From positions 1 to 64,000 of the forward strand of contig JBCCDG010000001.1 in NCBI GenBank assembly GCA_039030915.1: 64,000 nt of DNA, in the 5' to 3' direction. Made by a program: the position numbers and the translations under genes. This stretch comes from Thermohalobaculum sp039030915 (GTDB lineage: Bacteria; Pseudomonadota; Alphaproteobacteria; Rhodobacterales; Rhodobacteraceae). The notes under the pieces are model-generated. The model was not told the DNA's origin and did not search any database. It saw only the letters and a program-made list of their open reading frames with translations. Every line of letters starts with the position of its first letter. The first letter of the stretch is position 1. Positions 8,111 to 15,685 of the stretch are shown piece by piece.

Positions 8111-8423
8111 TTCGCCACCTCGTCGGCTATTTCAGGCAAGTTCGGCCTGTAAATGCGTGAGCGGGCGCTGAGGACGCCGGTGGGCTGGCCGGCTTCCCCG
8201 CCGCGACATCGCCGTCAAGGCGCCGTGCGCGGCCGCGACGTGGTAGATCCCCAGCGCCGCAATGGACTGGCTCGGGCAGGTCGACCGGATAAGGGGCTTC
8301 CGGTCGGGCCTGTTGCAGGCATTGCTGTGCGGTTCCTCTCAGGGCGCGACACCTTTTGTGTGTGCGACCCGGCTGCTCGACCATATGCGGATCGTCGCTC
8401 CGCGGTTCGCGATCACGGCGTCG
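8111..8423. other. Non-coding remainder after the transposase remnant
   Basis: No credible gene was seen. Open frames exist on both strands but have no motif, no good ribosome site and unnatural composition. It is probably eroded insertion DNA joined to the 3' end of the DUF3253 gene. Confidence 0.45.
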
Positions 8424-8699
8424 CTAGGAGGCTGCGGGATCCTGCGGCAAGCCGAGCCGGACGGGGCCGCGAGCGTCCGCAATGTCGACGGGCCGGCCCT
8501 TCTGCATGACGACGACGCGACCGACGGCGGCCAGCGCCGCCGCGGCGGCTCGGATCTCATCCATGAAATCGCGCCAGTTCTCGGCGTCGAGGCGACGGGC
8601 GGCTTCAGAGGGGCAGATGGTCGCGCCAGATCGCCGCTGCGCGAGGAGTTCGAGGATCGCTCTGCTCGCGCGCTCGCTCCCCCAGGCCGTCCCGCCCAT
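8424..8699 (-). CDS. DUF3253 domain protein
   Basis: 91 residues. The pattern ILELLAQRRSGATICPSEAA, then NWRDFMDEIRAAAAALAAVG, then VVVMQKGRPVDIADARGPVRL, covers the whole DUF3253 domain (PF11625), a small winged-helix-like fold of unknown role. The ATG at 8699 overlaps the stop of the J-domain gene (TGATG), so the two are probably translated together. A GTG one codon upstream is possible. The transposase remnant lies just beyond the region downstream of it. Confidence 0.8.
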   Translation of the reverse strand: MGGTAWGSERASRAILELLAQRRSGATICPSEAARRLDAENWRDFMDEIRAAAAALAAVGRVVVMQKGRPVDIADARGPVRLGLPQDPAAS

Positions 8700-9409
8700 C
8701 ACGCCGCTTCGCTGTTGCGGAAATTCCGGCTCTTCCGAAGGATGCGCCAGGCCTTGATCACGCGGGCGAGGCGCTCGGGCTCGGGGTTCTGGCCGCCGTT
8801 CATATCGGGGTGCAGCTCCTTCACGAGCTCGGTATAGCGCGCCCGAACCTCGCGCCGCGTCTCGACCTGATGGGGCAGGCCGAGCGTGTCCATGGCCTGC
8901 TGCTCCTCCCGGGTCAGACGCCGGCGCGGCCGCTCGTCGCCGTTGGCCGAACCCTTAGCCCGCGGGCTGCCGGGGTTAAGCGTCGCGTTCTCCCCCAACA
9001 CGTCCATCGGGTCGCGGAAGCCCCAGCGCGCCCATGCCCGGCCGTTGCCGTGCGGATTGAGGCCCATGCGCGACGCGGGGCCCGAGCCGAGGCTCCAGGT
9101 CGGTCGGTCCCAGACCCGGTCGGCACTCGATTGACGGTCGAGCTCCGCCTCGCTCCAGTCCTCGAAGTAGTTCCAGGTGGCGTTGTATTCCCGCACGTGA
9201 TCGAGGCAGAACCAGCGGAACTCATCGAGATGGTCGCGTGAGCGTGGTGCCCGGTACGCAGCGTGCGCCTCGCAACCCGGCCATTCGCACCGCGCCTCGG
9301 CCGTATCGACCGCGCCCGACATGCCGCGCCGACGCCCACGCGCCTGTGCGCGTCGGGCCTTGTCGGCGCTGACCGAGATGTCGAAATCGAGGGGCGAACG
9401 TCGAGCCAT
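8699..9409 (-). CDS. J-domain (DnaJ-like) protein
   Basis: 236 residues with the J domain at the C-terminus. After MDTLGLPHQVETRREVRARY come the hallmark HPD in KELHPDMNGG (about 203-206) and a final helix ERLARVIKAWRIL. J domains stimulate Hsp70 (DnaK) ATPase. The N-terminal 150 residues hold CEWPGCEAHAAYRAP and FRWFCLDHVREYN, a Cys/His arrangement that could bind zinc. This J-domain type next to bolA and cobS is a gene order I recall from Rhodobacterales. The gene is divergent from bolA across 113 bases. Confidence 0.9.
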   Translation of the reverse strand: MARRSPLDFDISVSADKARRAQARGRRRGMSGAVDTAEARCEWPGCEAHAAYRAPRSRDHLDEFRWFCLDHVREYNATWNYFEDWSEAELDRQSSADRVWDRPTWSLGSGPASRMGLNPHGNGRAWARWGFRDPMDVLGENATLNPGSPRAKGSANGDERPRRRLTREEQQAMDTLGLPHQVETRREVRARYTELVKELHPDMNGGQNPEPERLARVIKAWRILRKSRNFRNSEAA

Positions 9410-9522
9410 CGGGGCGCGGGGTCCTCTCGTTGCAGTTTCCGCCGGGGCCGGGGATGCACCCGGACCAGAAGAGCGATATTAGCGGATATCGGTGTGAGAC
9501 CAACTCTTGACAGGAGGTGCGA

Positions 9523-9789
9523 ATGTCGGTCGCGGACCGGATTACCGCAAAGCTGGAGGCCACGTTCCAGCCCGAGACGCTGGAGCTTGTCGACGAGAGC
9601 GAGAAGCATCGCGGTCATGGCGGCTGGCGCGAGGGTGGCGAGACGCATTTCCATCTGCGCATGACCGCCGATGCCTTCAAAGGGCAGGGCCGTGTGGCAC
9701 GCCAGCGCGCGGTGAACGCGGCGTTGAAGGACGAGTTCGCGGACCGGGTTCACGCGCTTTCAATGGAGCTTCGAGCGCCGGATGAGTGA
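9523..9789 (+). CDS. BolA family protein
   Basis: 88 residues covering the whole BolA fold: helix SVADRITAKLEATF, the signature GGWREGGETHFHLRMTADAF with the conserved histidine, and a C-terminal RQRAVNAALKDEF helix. BolA proteins bind monothiol glutaredoxins through a shared [2Fe-2S] cluster and act in iron and stress regulation; the FxGxxRVxRQR region is intact. The ATG at 9523 is preferred over a GTG two codons earlier because CAGGAGG sits at the right distance. Which BolA subfamily it belongs to (BolA or IbaG) cannot be settled here. Confidence 0.92.
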   Translation: MSVADRITAKLEATFQPETLELVDESEKHRGHGGWREGGETHFHLRMTADAFKGQGRVARQRAVNAALKDEFADRVHALSMELRAPDE

Positions 9790-9791
9790 CG

Positions 9792-9818
9792 CAGCGTCGG
9801 GCGACCGCCCGGACGCTG
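9792..9818 (+). terminator. Hairpin after bolA
   Basis: CAGCGTCGGGCG and CGCCCGGACGCTG form a 12-pair stem with one bulge and a 3-base loop, starting two bases after the bolA stop. No T-run follows, so intrinsic termination is uncertain. Confidence 0.35.
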
Positions 9819-9848
9819 GGCGGTGACCATCCGACGCGGACCGCCCGT

Positions 9849-10547
9849 TCAGCGATCGAGCTTGCGCAGCGCTTCGCGAATGTCGCTCAGATCGCGCGGA
9901 TTGCGTTCAGGCGCCTGCCTTTCGGCCGACACCTCCGGCTCGTCGCGCTCAGCGCGAGAGGAGCGCTCGCCTCCCTGATCGAAGAGCCGGCTCCTCGGCG
10001 CGGGATCGTCGCGATAAGGGCTGCGAAAGGGCGCGCGCTGAGGCGGCTCGGGTGTCTCCTCGGGCAGCGCGGCTTCCGGGGCTGCACGAAAGGCCGGCTC
10101 GCGCACCGGGCCAGGCGGGGGTGCCATGCCAGCGGTCGGCTCGGCAGCGGGTGTTCTGGGCGGGGCTCCGCGCGCCGGCGCCGACGGGGCCGGTGCGGCT
10201 CTGGCCTGAAAGGTTGGCGTAGCGCGCTCCCCGCGCGCCACGTACGGCGCCGCGGCAGTCTCGGTCTCGACCGCGTCGTCTGCCGTGAAGGTTTCGCGTA
10301 GCGCCTCACGATTGCGCAGGCCACGGCGGAAGACGAGGACCGCCCTCATCACCTCCCGCCGTCCGCCGAAGAGGCCCCGCGGCTCGCTCACGGGCAGGGT
10401 GTCGGTGCGCATGTACTCCCAGCCCTCCTGGGCGTGCTGCGCGACGATTTCCTGCAACGCGGCGGCGATGCGCTCGGAGCCCGTCTTGGTGCCTCGGCGC
10501 CGGTTGCCCTTCTCCGGCGCGCCGACGAGCTTGTATTGGTAGTTCAT
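9849..10547 (-). CDS. DUF4177 domain protein with long Pro/Ala/Arg-rich tail
   Basis: 232 residues. The first 80 form a DUF4177 domain (PF13783): MNYQYKLVGAPEKG, then a helix ALQEIVAQHAQEGWEYM and a strand VMRAVLVFRR. The remaining 150 residues are low-complexity Pro, Ala, Arg and Glu, probably disordered, ending in a short helix LSDIREALRKLDR. The function is unknown. It is convergent with bolA, and gluQRS lies upstream on the same strand across a 105-base gap. Confidence 0.8.
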   Translation of the reverse strand: MNYQYKLVGAPEKGNRRRGTKTGSERIAAALQEIVAQHAQEGWEYMRTDTLPVSEPRGLFGGRREVMRAVLVFRRGLRNREALRETFTADDAVETETAAAPYVARGERATPTFQARAAPAPSAPARGAPPRTPAAEPTAGMAPPPGPVREPAFRAAPEAALPEETPEPPQRAPFRSPYRDDPAPRSRLFDQGGERSSRAERDEPEVSAERQAPERNPRDLSDIREALRKLDR

Positions 10548-10652
10548 GCAGAGGCCCTTATGCGCTCACCCTCTGTGCGAAAGTGGAACAGTACGGCCAT
10601 TCCGGCAAGGGCCGATGCATCGGGTTCTTCAACACGACGGGGCCCTCCTCGG

Positions 10653-11534
10653 TCAATGGTCGTAGGCATCGTCCTGACCGAGGCCGACGGCGCGTCGAAT
10701 ATCCGCCGGCGTCCAACCCTCCGCGACAAGCGCTTCGATGCTCCGCGCGTCGTCCCGCTTTGCGAGCCTGCGTCCCGCGGCGTCGCGGATGAGGCGGTGA
10801 TGATGCCAGACGGGCACAGCGAGGCCGAGCAGAGCCTGGAGCAGCCGGTGCAGTGCCGTCGCCGGGAAGAGATCGGCGCCTCGGGTCACATGCGTCACCT
10901 TCTGATAGGCGTCGTCGACAACCACCGCGAGGTGATAGGCAGCCACGCCGTCGCGCCGCGCCAGCACCACATCCCCGGCCTCCGCCAGAAGCCGGCCCGG
11001 ATCGACCGGATACTCGCCTGCGTGAAGCGGCCCGGTGTCGATGAAGGCGAGCGGGGCATTTAGGCGTTCGAATGCGCGCGCCATATCGAGCCTGAGCGCC
11101 GCGCCGGGCAGGGGCGGGGCGGGCGCTCTGACGGGCCCGGCCGGGCGGCAGGTGCCCGGATAGACTGCACCGTCGATCGGCTGGTGCGCCCCTTCCTGCG
11201 GAGCGCCTGCAGCCTCCCGGATATCGCGTCGCGAGCAGGTGCAGGGATAGAGGAGCCCCATGGCTGACAGCCGGGCGAGGGCCGCGTCATAGGCGGCGCA
11301 CCGCGAGGATTGCGTCAGCACCGGTCCGTCCCAATCGATCCCGAGCCAGTGCAGGTCGCTCTCGATCTGTGTGGCGAAGGCGGGTGTGCAGCGTATCTCG
11401 TCGAGATCCTCTAGGCGCAGCAGGAAGCGCCCGCCCACCGCGCGCGCGGCCTGCCAGCCGAGGAGCGCGGAGAAGGCGTGGCCAAGATGCAACGGTCCAG
11501 TCGGACTTGGCGCGAAACGTTCTGTATGGCGCAT
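10653..11534 (-). CDS. gluQ: tRNA glutamyl-Q(34) synthetase GluQRS
   Basis: 293 residues, a shortened glutamyl-tRNA synthetase without the anticodon-binding domain. It activates glutamate without tRNA and transfers it onto queuosine at position 34 of tRNA-Asp. Seen: the class I motif HLGHA at about 16-20 after APSPTGPLH, the KMSKS counterpart RLAKRDDARS near the C-terminus, and the cysteine group CTCSRRD plus YPGTC expected for the zinc site. The ATG at 11534 begins MRHTERFAPSPTG, the usual start; 17 in-frame codons upstream are not conserved. tgt, in the same modification pathway, lies at 18087. Confidence 0.93.
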   Translation of the reverse strand: MRHTERFAPSPTGPLHLGHAFSALLGWQAARAVGGRFLLRLEDLDEIRCTPAFATQIESDLHWLGIDWDGPVLTQSSRCAAYDAALARLSAMGLLYPCTCSRRDIREAAGAPQEGAHQPIDGAVYPGTCRPAGPVRAPAPPLPGAALRLDMARAFERLNAPLAFIDTGPLHAGEYPVDPGRLLAEAGDVVLARRDGVAAYHLAVVVDDAYQKVTHVTRGADLFPATALHRLLQALLGLAVPVWHHHRLIRDAAGRRLAKRDDARSIEALVAEGWTPADIRRAVGLGQDDAYDH

Positions 11535-11562
11535 GAGCGAAGCTTTTGAGGGACTCCTATGT

Positions 11563-11571
11563 TGCAATGCA
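11563..11571. promoter_or_regulatory. TGCAATGCA palindrome between gluQRS and the HhH gene
   Basis: TGCAATGCA within TTGCAATGCACAA is a short dyad of the TGC-N3-GCA type, 64 bases upstream of the HhH gene start. It resembles in outline the TGC/GCA dyads described for the polyhydroxyalkanoate regulator PhaR in related bacteria. One short copy is weak evidence. Confidence 0.25.
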
Positions 11572-11634
11572 CAATAAGAGTTCATATGCCATTGGTAGAG
11601 GCAATTCTACTGTCATCCACGCGATGGAGGCACG

Positions 11635-12375
11635 ATGTTCAACGACCAGCTAACGACTGCGACGAAACAGATGGAAGAGTGGCAGAAGCCGGCGAAGGAA
11701 GTGTTCGACCTTTGGGTCAGCTTCTTCCCGGTGGCACCGCTCTTTGGGGTGGAGTGGCGTTTTGCGGACAGCATGCCTGTTCCTGGCGCGAGCGGGTTTG
11801 TCTCCGCCTCCGTCAAGAAGGCACCCGCGGCGAAGGGCCAGGCCCCGAAGCCGATGGTGAAAGCCAAGGCTTCGCTGACGGTTGTCGAGAAGGCGCCCGC
11901 AAAGGCCGCCGAGGCGGCGGCGCCGAAGCCGGCCGTCAAGACGGCGCCAAAGGCAGCTGCCAAGGTTGCGGTGAAGGCCGAAGCGCCGAAGCCGAAGCCC
12001 GCACCCAAGGCGGAAACTGTGAAGGCCGAGACGCCGAAGGCCGAACCGGTCAAGGCAATTGCGCCCAAGACGGACGCGCCGAAGCCGGCCGCCCAGGCCG
12101 AGACGCCGAAGGCCGCTGCGCCTAAGCGCGCCAAGGACGGTCGACCCGCCACGCTCCTCGATGCAGCGCCGGCCAAGGTTGACGATCTCAAGCTGATCAA
12201 GGGCATCGGCCCATCGCTTGAGAAGCAGCTCAATGGGCTCGGCATCTACAAGTTCGAGCAGATCGCCGAATTCGACAACAAGGCGCTCGCTTGGGTGGAC
12301 GACAATCTGACGGCCTTCAAAGGACGTTGCTTCCGCGACGATTGGGTAGGCCAGGCCAAGGCGCAGCTTGCCTGA
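11635..12375 (+). CDS. Lys/Ala/Pro-rich protein with C-terminal helix-hairpin-helix domain
   Basis: 246 residues in three parts. Residues 1-45 form an amphipathic, tryptophan-containing helix region (ATKQMEEWQKPAKEVFDLWV). About 60-180 are low-complexity Lys-Ala-Pro repeats resembling histone H1 tails. About 183-246 form a helix-hairpin-helix domain with DDLKLIKGIGPSLEKQLNGL, then IYKFEQIAEFDNKALAWVDD and CFRDDWVGQAKAQLA. The same last domain occurs as a C-terminal extension of the complex I subunit NuoE in Rhodobacterales, but no NuoE thioredoxin domain is present. Nucleic-acid or polymer-granule association is possible. A strong terminator follows. Confidence 0.8.
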   Translation: MFNDQLTTATKQMEEWQKPAKEVFDLWVSFFPVAPLFGVEWRFADSMPVPGASGFVSASVKKAPAAKGQAPKPMVKAKASLTVVEKAPAKAAEAAAPKPAVKTAPKAAAKVAVKAEAPKPKPAPKAETVKAETPKAEPVKAIAPKTDAPKPAAQAETPKAAAPKRAKDGRPATLLDAAPAKVDDLKLIKGIGPSLEKQLNGLGIYKFEQIAEFDNKALAWVDDNLTAFKGRCFRDDWVGQAKAQLA

Positions 12376-12408
12376 CGATCCCTGCTGAGTGAGTGTTGAG
12401 GCAGAGAG

Positions 12409-12436
12409 GGCCGCGCCGGAAATGGCGCGGCCTTTT
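12409..12436 (+). terminator. Intrinsic terminator after the HhH gene
   Basis: GGCCGCGCC (12409-12417) and GGCGCGGCC (12424-12432) form a perfect 9-pair stem with a 6-base loop, followed by TTTT at 12433-12436. It reads in the plus direction. Confidence 0.9.
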
Positions 12437-12456
12437 CATCTTTCGGGGGCGCGGCT

Positions 12457-13206
12457 TCAGCGGCTCGCTGCCTCGATGATGGCGAGAAAGTCGTCCGCCT
12501 TGAGGCTCGCGCCGCCGACAAGCCCCCCGTCCACGTTCTCGAGCGAGAAGATCTCGGCGGCGTTACCGGGCTTCACGGATCCGCCGTAGAGGAGGCGGAT
12601 GAGCGTCGCATCCGCGTCGCCCACGAGCCCCGCGAGCTTGGTGCGGAGATGATCGTGTACCTCCGCGATCTCCTCGTTCGTCGGCGTGCGCCCCGTACCG
12701 ATAGCCCAGACGGGCTCGTAGGCGATGACCAGACGCTCGGCCCGTCCGCCTTCGGGAAGCGAGCCTTCGAGCTGGCCCGTGACGACGTCCAGTGTCCGGC
12801 CCGCATCGCGCTCCGCCTCTGTCTCACCGACGCAGAGGATCGCCAGAAGCCCTGCGCGCCACGCAGCCTCGACCTTTGCGCGGACGGTGGCATCGTCCTC
12901 CCCATGATCGGCCCGCCGCTCGGAATGGCCGAGGATGACGGCGGTGGCACCCGCATCCGCCAGCATCTCCGCTGCAATATCGCCCGTATGCGCGCCCGAG
13001 GCGCTGGCATGGCAGTCCTGCCCGCCGATCTTGACAGCACTGCCGGAGGCGGCATCGGCGAAGCCGGCGATGAGCGTCGCGGGCGGGCAAAGGAGAATGT
13101 CGACGCCGGCGCCGGTCACGCGGCCTCTCAGCGTGTCGAGCTCGGCCCGGCTCGCGCCGAGCCCGTTCATCTTCCAGTTTCCGGCGACGAGCGGTCTGCG
13201 GGTCAT
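12457..13206 (-). CDS. tpiA: Triose-phosphate isomerase
   Basis: 249 residues, a complete TIM barrel interconverting dihydroxyacetone phosphate and glyceraldehyde 3-phosphate. Catalytic residues are all visible: Lys in AGNWKMNG near the N-terminus, His in LGHSERR, Glu in AYEPVWAIGTG, and the phosphate-binding LLYGGSVKPGNAAE and GGLVGGASL loops. The ATG at 13206 has GGAGG five bases upstream; a GTG one codon earlier is possible. The gene is convergent with the HhH gene and its terminator. Confidence 0.97.
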   Translation of the reverse strand: MTRRPLVAGNWKMNGLGASRAELDTLRGRVTGAGVDILLCPPATLIAGFADAASGSAVKIGGQDCHASASGAHTGDIAAEMLADAGATAVILGHSERRADHGEDDATVRAKVEAAWRAGLLAILCVGETEAERDAGRTLDVVTGQLEGSLPEGGRAERLVIAYEPVWAIGTGRTPTNEEIAEVHDHLRTKLAGLVGDADATLIRLLYGGSVKPGNAAEIFSLENVDGGLVGGASLKADDFLAIIEAASR

Positions 13207-13285
13207 CACATCCTCCTGCTGCTTGGGCAGCGCGCAAGCTAGGGGAGGGGAAGGGCTGCGGAAAGGGCGTTTGCGGGAATGCCCC

Positions 13286-13642
13286 TCAGCCGGTGAGAAG
13301 AGGAATGAACGTCGCGCTGAAGGCGGCGATCACCAACACCGCACCAAGCGCCGTAAAGAGCCGCTCGGCAGTGAAGTACCAGCCCTGAAGCGTGATCTCG
13401 ACGTCTCGGTCGGGGCGCACGAAGATCGAGAAATCGGTCTCGAGCCGCCCCTTCACCACCGCGTTCTCCGCCTCCAGCCGCTGATGACGCTCCTTGGCAC
13501 GGGTAAACCGCCGGGTGCGGATCACGATGTCGCCCGATACGGGCCCCGGTTCCAGAGGTTCGGCATGAAAGCGGATGGTGCCCTTTGTGGTCGAGGAAAA
13601 GAGCCAGAGAATGCGAATGACGCGGCCGGCGGAGACGCGCAT
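13286..13642 (-). CDS. Small membrane protein of unknown function
   Basis: 118 residues: a short basic N-terminus, a soluble stretch including FTRAKERHQRLEAENAVVKGRLE (probable coiled coil, about 47-70), then DFSIFVRPDRDVEITLQGWYF and one strongly hydrophobic C-terminal helix (about 96-116, LGAVLVIAAFSATFIPLL). This fits a C-terminally anchored protein. The ATG overlaps the stop of the Fe-S carrier gene (TGATG), so the two are probably translated together. Family not recognised. Confidence 0.65.
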   Translation of the reverse strand: MRVSAGRVIRILWLFSSTTKGTIRFHAEPLEPGPVSGDIVIRTRRFTRAKERHQRLEAENAVVKGRLETDFSIFVRPDRDVEITLQGWYFTAERLFTALGAVLVIAAFSATFIPLLTG

Positions 13643-13995
13643 CACATATCGGCGAACTTGATCGACTCGCCACAGCCGCAGCTCTCGGTCACGTTCGGGT
13701 TGTTGAAGACGAAGCCCTGTTCGAGAAGCGACGTCTTGTAGTCGACCTCCGTGCCGAAGAGGAACATCTGCGCCATGGGTGCGATCAGAAGGCGCGCGCC
13801 GTCCTTCTCGACCACCACGTCATGCTCGCCGACCTCGGTCGCGTGCTCCATCGTGTACTCCATGCCGGCGCAACCACCCTTCTTGACGCCGATGCGCAGG
13901 CCCTTGACCTCGCCATTCGACATCAGGCGCGCTATGCGCTTGGCGGCCGCCTCGGTGAGTGTCACGGGGTCCTTGCCCGGAATGCCGAACATCAT
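13642..13995 (-). CDS. A-type iron-sulfur carrier (SufA/IscA/ErpA family)
   Basis: 117 residues. The three cluster-binding cysteines of A-type carriers are present: Cys42 in KKGGCAGMEY and the pair in TESCGCGESIKF near the C-terminus. These proteins accept Fe-S clusters from the Suf or Isc scaffold and pass them to apo-targets. Which of SufA, IscA or ErpA this is cannot be decided from one copy. Two tandem ATGs follow GGAGGCGA; the second (13992) has better spacing. The sufT-like gene 1.7 kb away may act in the same process. Confidence 0.9.
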   Translation of the reverse strand: MMFGIPGKDPVTLTEAAAKRIARLMSNGEVKGLRIGVKKGGCAGMEYTMEHATEVGEHDVVVEKDGARLLIAPMAQMFLFGTEVDYKTSLLEQGFVFNNPNVTESCGCGESIKFADM

Positions 13996-14037
13996 TCGCC
14001 TCCGTCCTGTCTTTGAGACAAGATGATGGTGCGGCGG

Positions 14038-14784
14038 CTATGGCGCAAGATGCCGGAGGGCCGCGGCAGTCAGTAGTCCCGCACCGAGCGCCCAGCCGAC
14101 ACTCATCAGCGTGCCGATTATCACGTACTCGCTCTGACGCCGCGCCTTGGCATCCGCGCCCGCGTCGCTGTTGAAGCGCAGGATGGACTTGGCGGCGATC
14201 AGCATGCCAATCGCGGTGAACTGTTGGACGAGGACGAGCGCGAAGACCAGGAGACGCTCGAGCCGGCCGATCCAGAGCCCACCGCGCGCGAGCGCGTCGT
14301 CCGCCTCGGCCGGGCCCGCGGGCAGGCCGAGATCGGCAAGCAGGATCGTCACCGCGTACCGACCGGCCGAGAACGCCACGATGATCCCCGCGGCGATGGC
14401 GATGGCGGCACTCCAATGCGCTGCGGCTTCCGGCGGCAGGAGCGGAGGCCAGAGGCTCGCCGCCGCAAGGGCCGGGAAGGCGAGGGCGACGGCCACAAGC
14501 ACCGTCAGATGCGCGGCCTGATCGGCGATGAAGTGGCTCAGCGGCTGTGGGGTCCGGCGAAAGAGGCGCGCCTTGGCGAGATCGATCGCGAAATGCGTCG
14601 TGGCGATGACCGCCAGTGGCAGGGGGGCGAGCACGCCGAGGATGAGCGCCGTCATGGCGACATGGACGCCGACATGGACGACGAGGATGCCCGGCTCCCG
14701 CTTTCGCTGCGCCATCCAGTCGGGCTGTAGCGCAAAGTCGCCGATCAGATGGGCGAGGAGCAGGGCGACGAAGGTTTCGAGCAA
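14038..14784 (-). CDS. DUF3307 family membrane protein
   Basis: 248 residues with about six hydrophobic segments. The N-terminal LLLAHLIGDFALQPDWMAQRK and the histidines in VVHVGVHVAM and THFAIDLAKA are the signature of DUF3307 (PF11750). The frame has no ATG near the conserved start; TTG at 14784 is the most likely start, since translation from it gives the family N-terminus directly. The SatD-like gene lies upstream on the same strand, a pairing I also recall from Firmicutes. The 202-base gap between them carries repeated AATCAGGCTA-type boxes. The function is unknown; the polar residues inside membrane helices suggest an enzyme or transporter. Confidence 0.85.
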   Translation of the reverse strand: MLETFVALLLAHLIGDFALQPDWMAQRKREPGILVVHVGVHVAMTALILGVLAPLPLAVIATTHFAIDLAKARLFRRTPQPLSHFIADQAAHLTVLVAVALAFPALAAASLWPPLLPPEAAAHWSAAIAIAAGIIVAFSAGRYAVTILLADLGLPAGPAEADDALARGGLWIGRLERLLVFALVLVQQFTAIGMLIAAKSILRFNSDAGADAKARRQSEYVIIGTLMSVGWALGAGLLTAAALRHLAP

Positions 14785-14884
14785 GTCCGTCTCTTTCCGT
14801 GCGCGGCAGTGCCTCTTTTCTGCGGTCTGCCGGTCAGTACGGCAAGCGCCGCCTTTGTCTGAGGGCCCGCCTTGCAGGTCGTCC

Positions 14885-14994
14885 GATCAGGCTGAAACGC
14901 TTGCGTTGGCCGGATCAGCCGATTGGGCCTGATTTTGAGGGTGCCTTGTATCAGAAAATCAGGCTAAATACCCTGATTCCAGATAATCAGGCTA
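14885..14994. promoter_or_regulatory. Array of (A)ATCAGGCT boxes upstream of the DUF3307 gene
   Basis: AATCAGGCTA occurs exactly at 14957-14966 and 14985-14994, 28 bases apart. Reversed copies lie at 14927-14934 (GCCTGATT) and 14972-14978 (CCTGATT), and related copies at 14885-14893 and 14913-14920. 14972-14991 forms the dyad CCTGATT-N6-AATCAGG. The array overlaps the last bases of the SatD-like gene and ends about 100 bases before the DUF3307 start, as expected of an operator. Confidence 0.6.
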
Positions 14995-15685
14995 TAAGGC
15001 CTGTTTCTGGTTGCTGGGCCGCAACCCTCCAAAACTGCTCCACTTCCGACAACAGGGCGGAAACCGGGCCGAAGGCGGCGCCCGCCAGATGCTCGCTCAC
15101 GCTCTGCGGCCGGTGGCCGAGGGCGGCGGCGATCTCTTTCTGAAGCGGAGGGCTGGGGGCAAGGGCATGTCCGAGCACGGTGCATTGCGCCGGCGTCCAA
15201 CGCTGCGCAATGGCATCGCAGAGGGCGATCGCCGGGCCAAGGAGCCGCGGCGCTTGCTCGGTGACCATGGCCAGCCGCTCGCTCCGGCGCATCGAATCGA
15301 GCCCGCGTCCCGAGAGGCGAAAGGCGGCGGCGTCGAGCTCGGACGGGTCTGCGGTGGAGAACGCACCGGGGCCGATGCCCACCGAAACGCGCGTGTCGAA
15401 GCGGGCGTCCTCGGCCATGAGCGAGGCGCGCAGGAAGAGGGCGAGGCGCAACGCGCGGCCGGGCTCGCCTACAAGGATCTGCCAGCCGTCCCCGCGGAAG
15501 CGGCCGAGCGGGCCGATCCGCAGAGGCCAGGCCGCGGCAATGCCGTGGGCGGAGGAAAGGCGGGTGAAGACGCGTTCGAGATCGCCGGCAGGAAGGGCAG
15601 TCGAGCCTACGATATCGCCGGTGAGGACGGCGACCGTGCCGGGCGTCGCCTCGGCCATGGTTTCAGCAGCCGCCCCGGCGCTCAC
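14987..15685 (-). CDS. SatD-like protein: cyclase-fold domain plus C-terminal helix-turn-helix
   Basis: 232 residues. The N-terminal half carries VAVLTGDIVGSTAL (about 17-30) and RFRGDGWQILVG with ALRLALFLRASL, the pattern of SatD proteins, which resembles a class III nucleotide-cyclase fold. The metal-binding Asp of GDIVGS and of FRGDGW are present. The C-terminal 70 residues contain QKEIAAALGHRPQSVSEHL, a likely helix-turn-helix. Together this suggests a ligand-responsive DNA-binding protein. The GTG at 15685 overlaps the sufT-like stop (GTGA); ATG at 15658 is an alternative. The DUF3307 gene follows, with a repeat array between the two. Confidence 0.7.
   Translation of the reverse strand: MSAGAAAETMAEATPGTVAVLTGDIVGSTALPAGDLERVFTRLSSAHGIAAAWPLRIGPLGRFRGDGWQILVGEPGRALRLALFLRASLMAEDARFDTRVSVGIGPGAFSTADPSELDAAAFRLSGRGLDSMRRSERLAMVTEQAPRLLGPAIALCDAIAQRWTPAQCTVLGHALAPSPPLQKEIAAALGHRPQSVSEHLAGAAFGPVSALLSEVEQFWRVAAQQPETGLIA

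Noticed and set aside
8262..8837. A 191-codon frame on the plus strand
   Set aside because: It runs antisense through the DUF3253 and J-domain genes and lacks motifs; the minus-strand genes are supported by family signatures.
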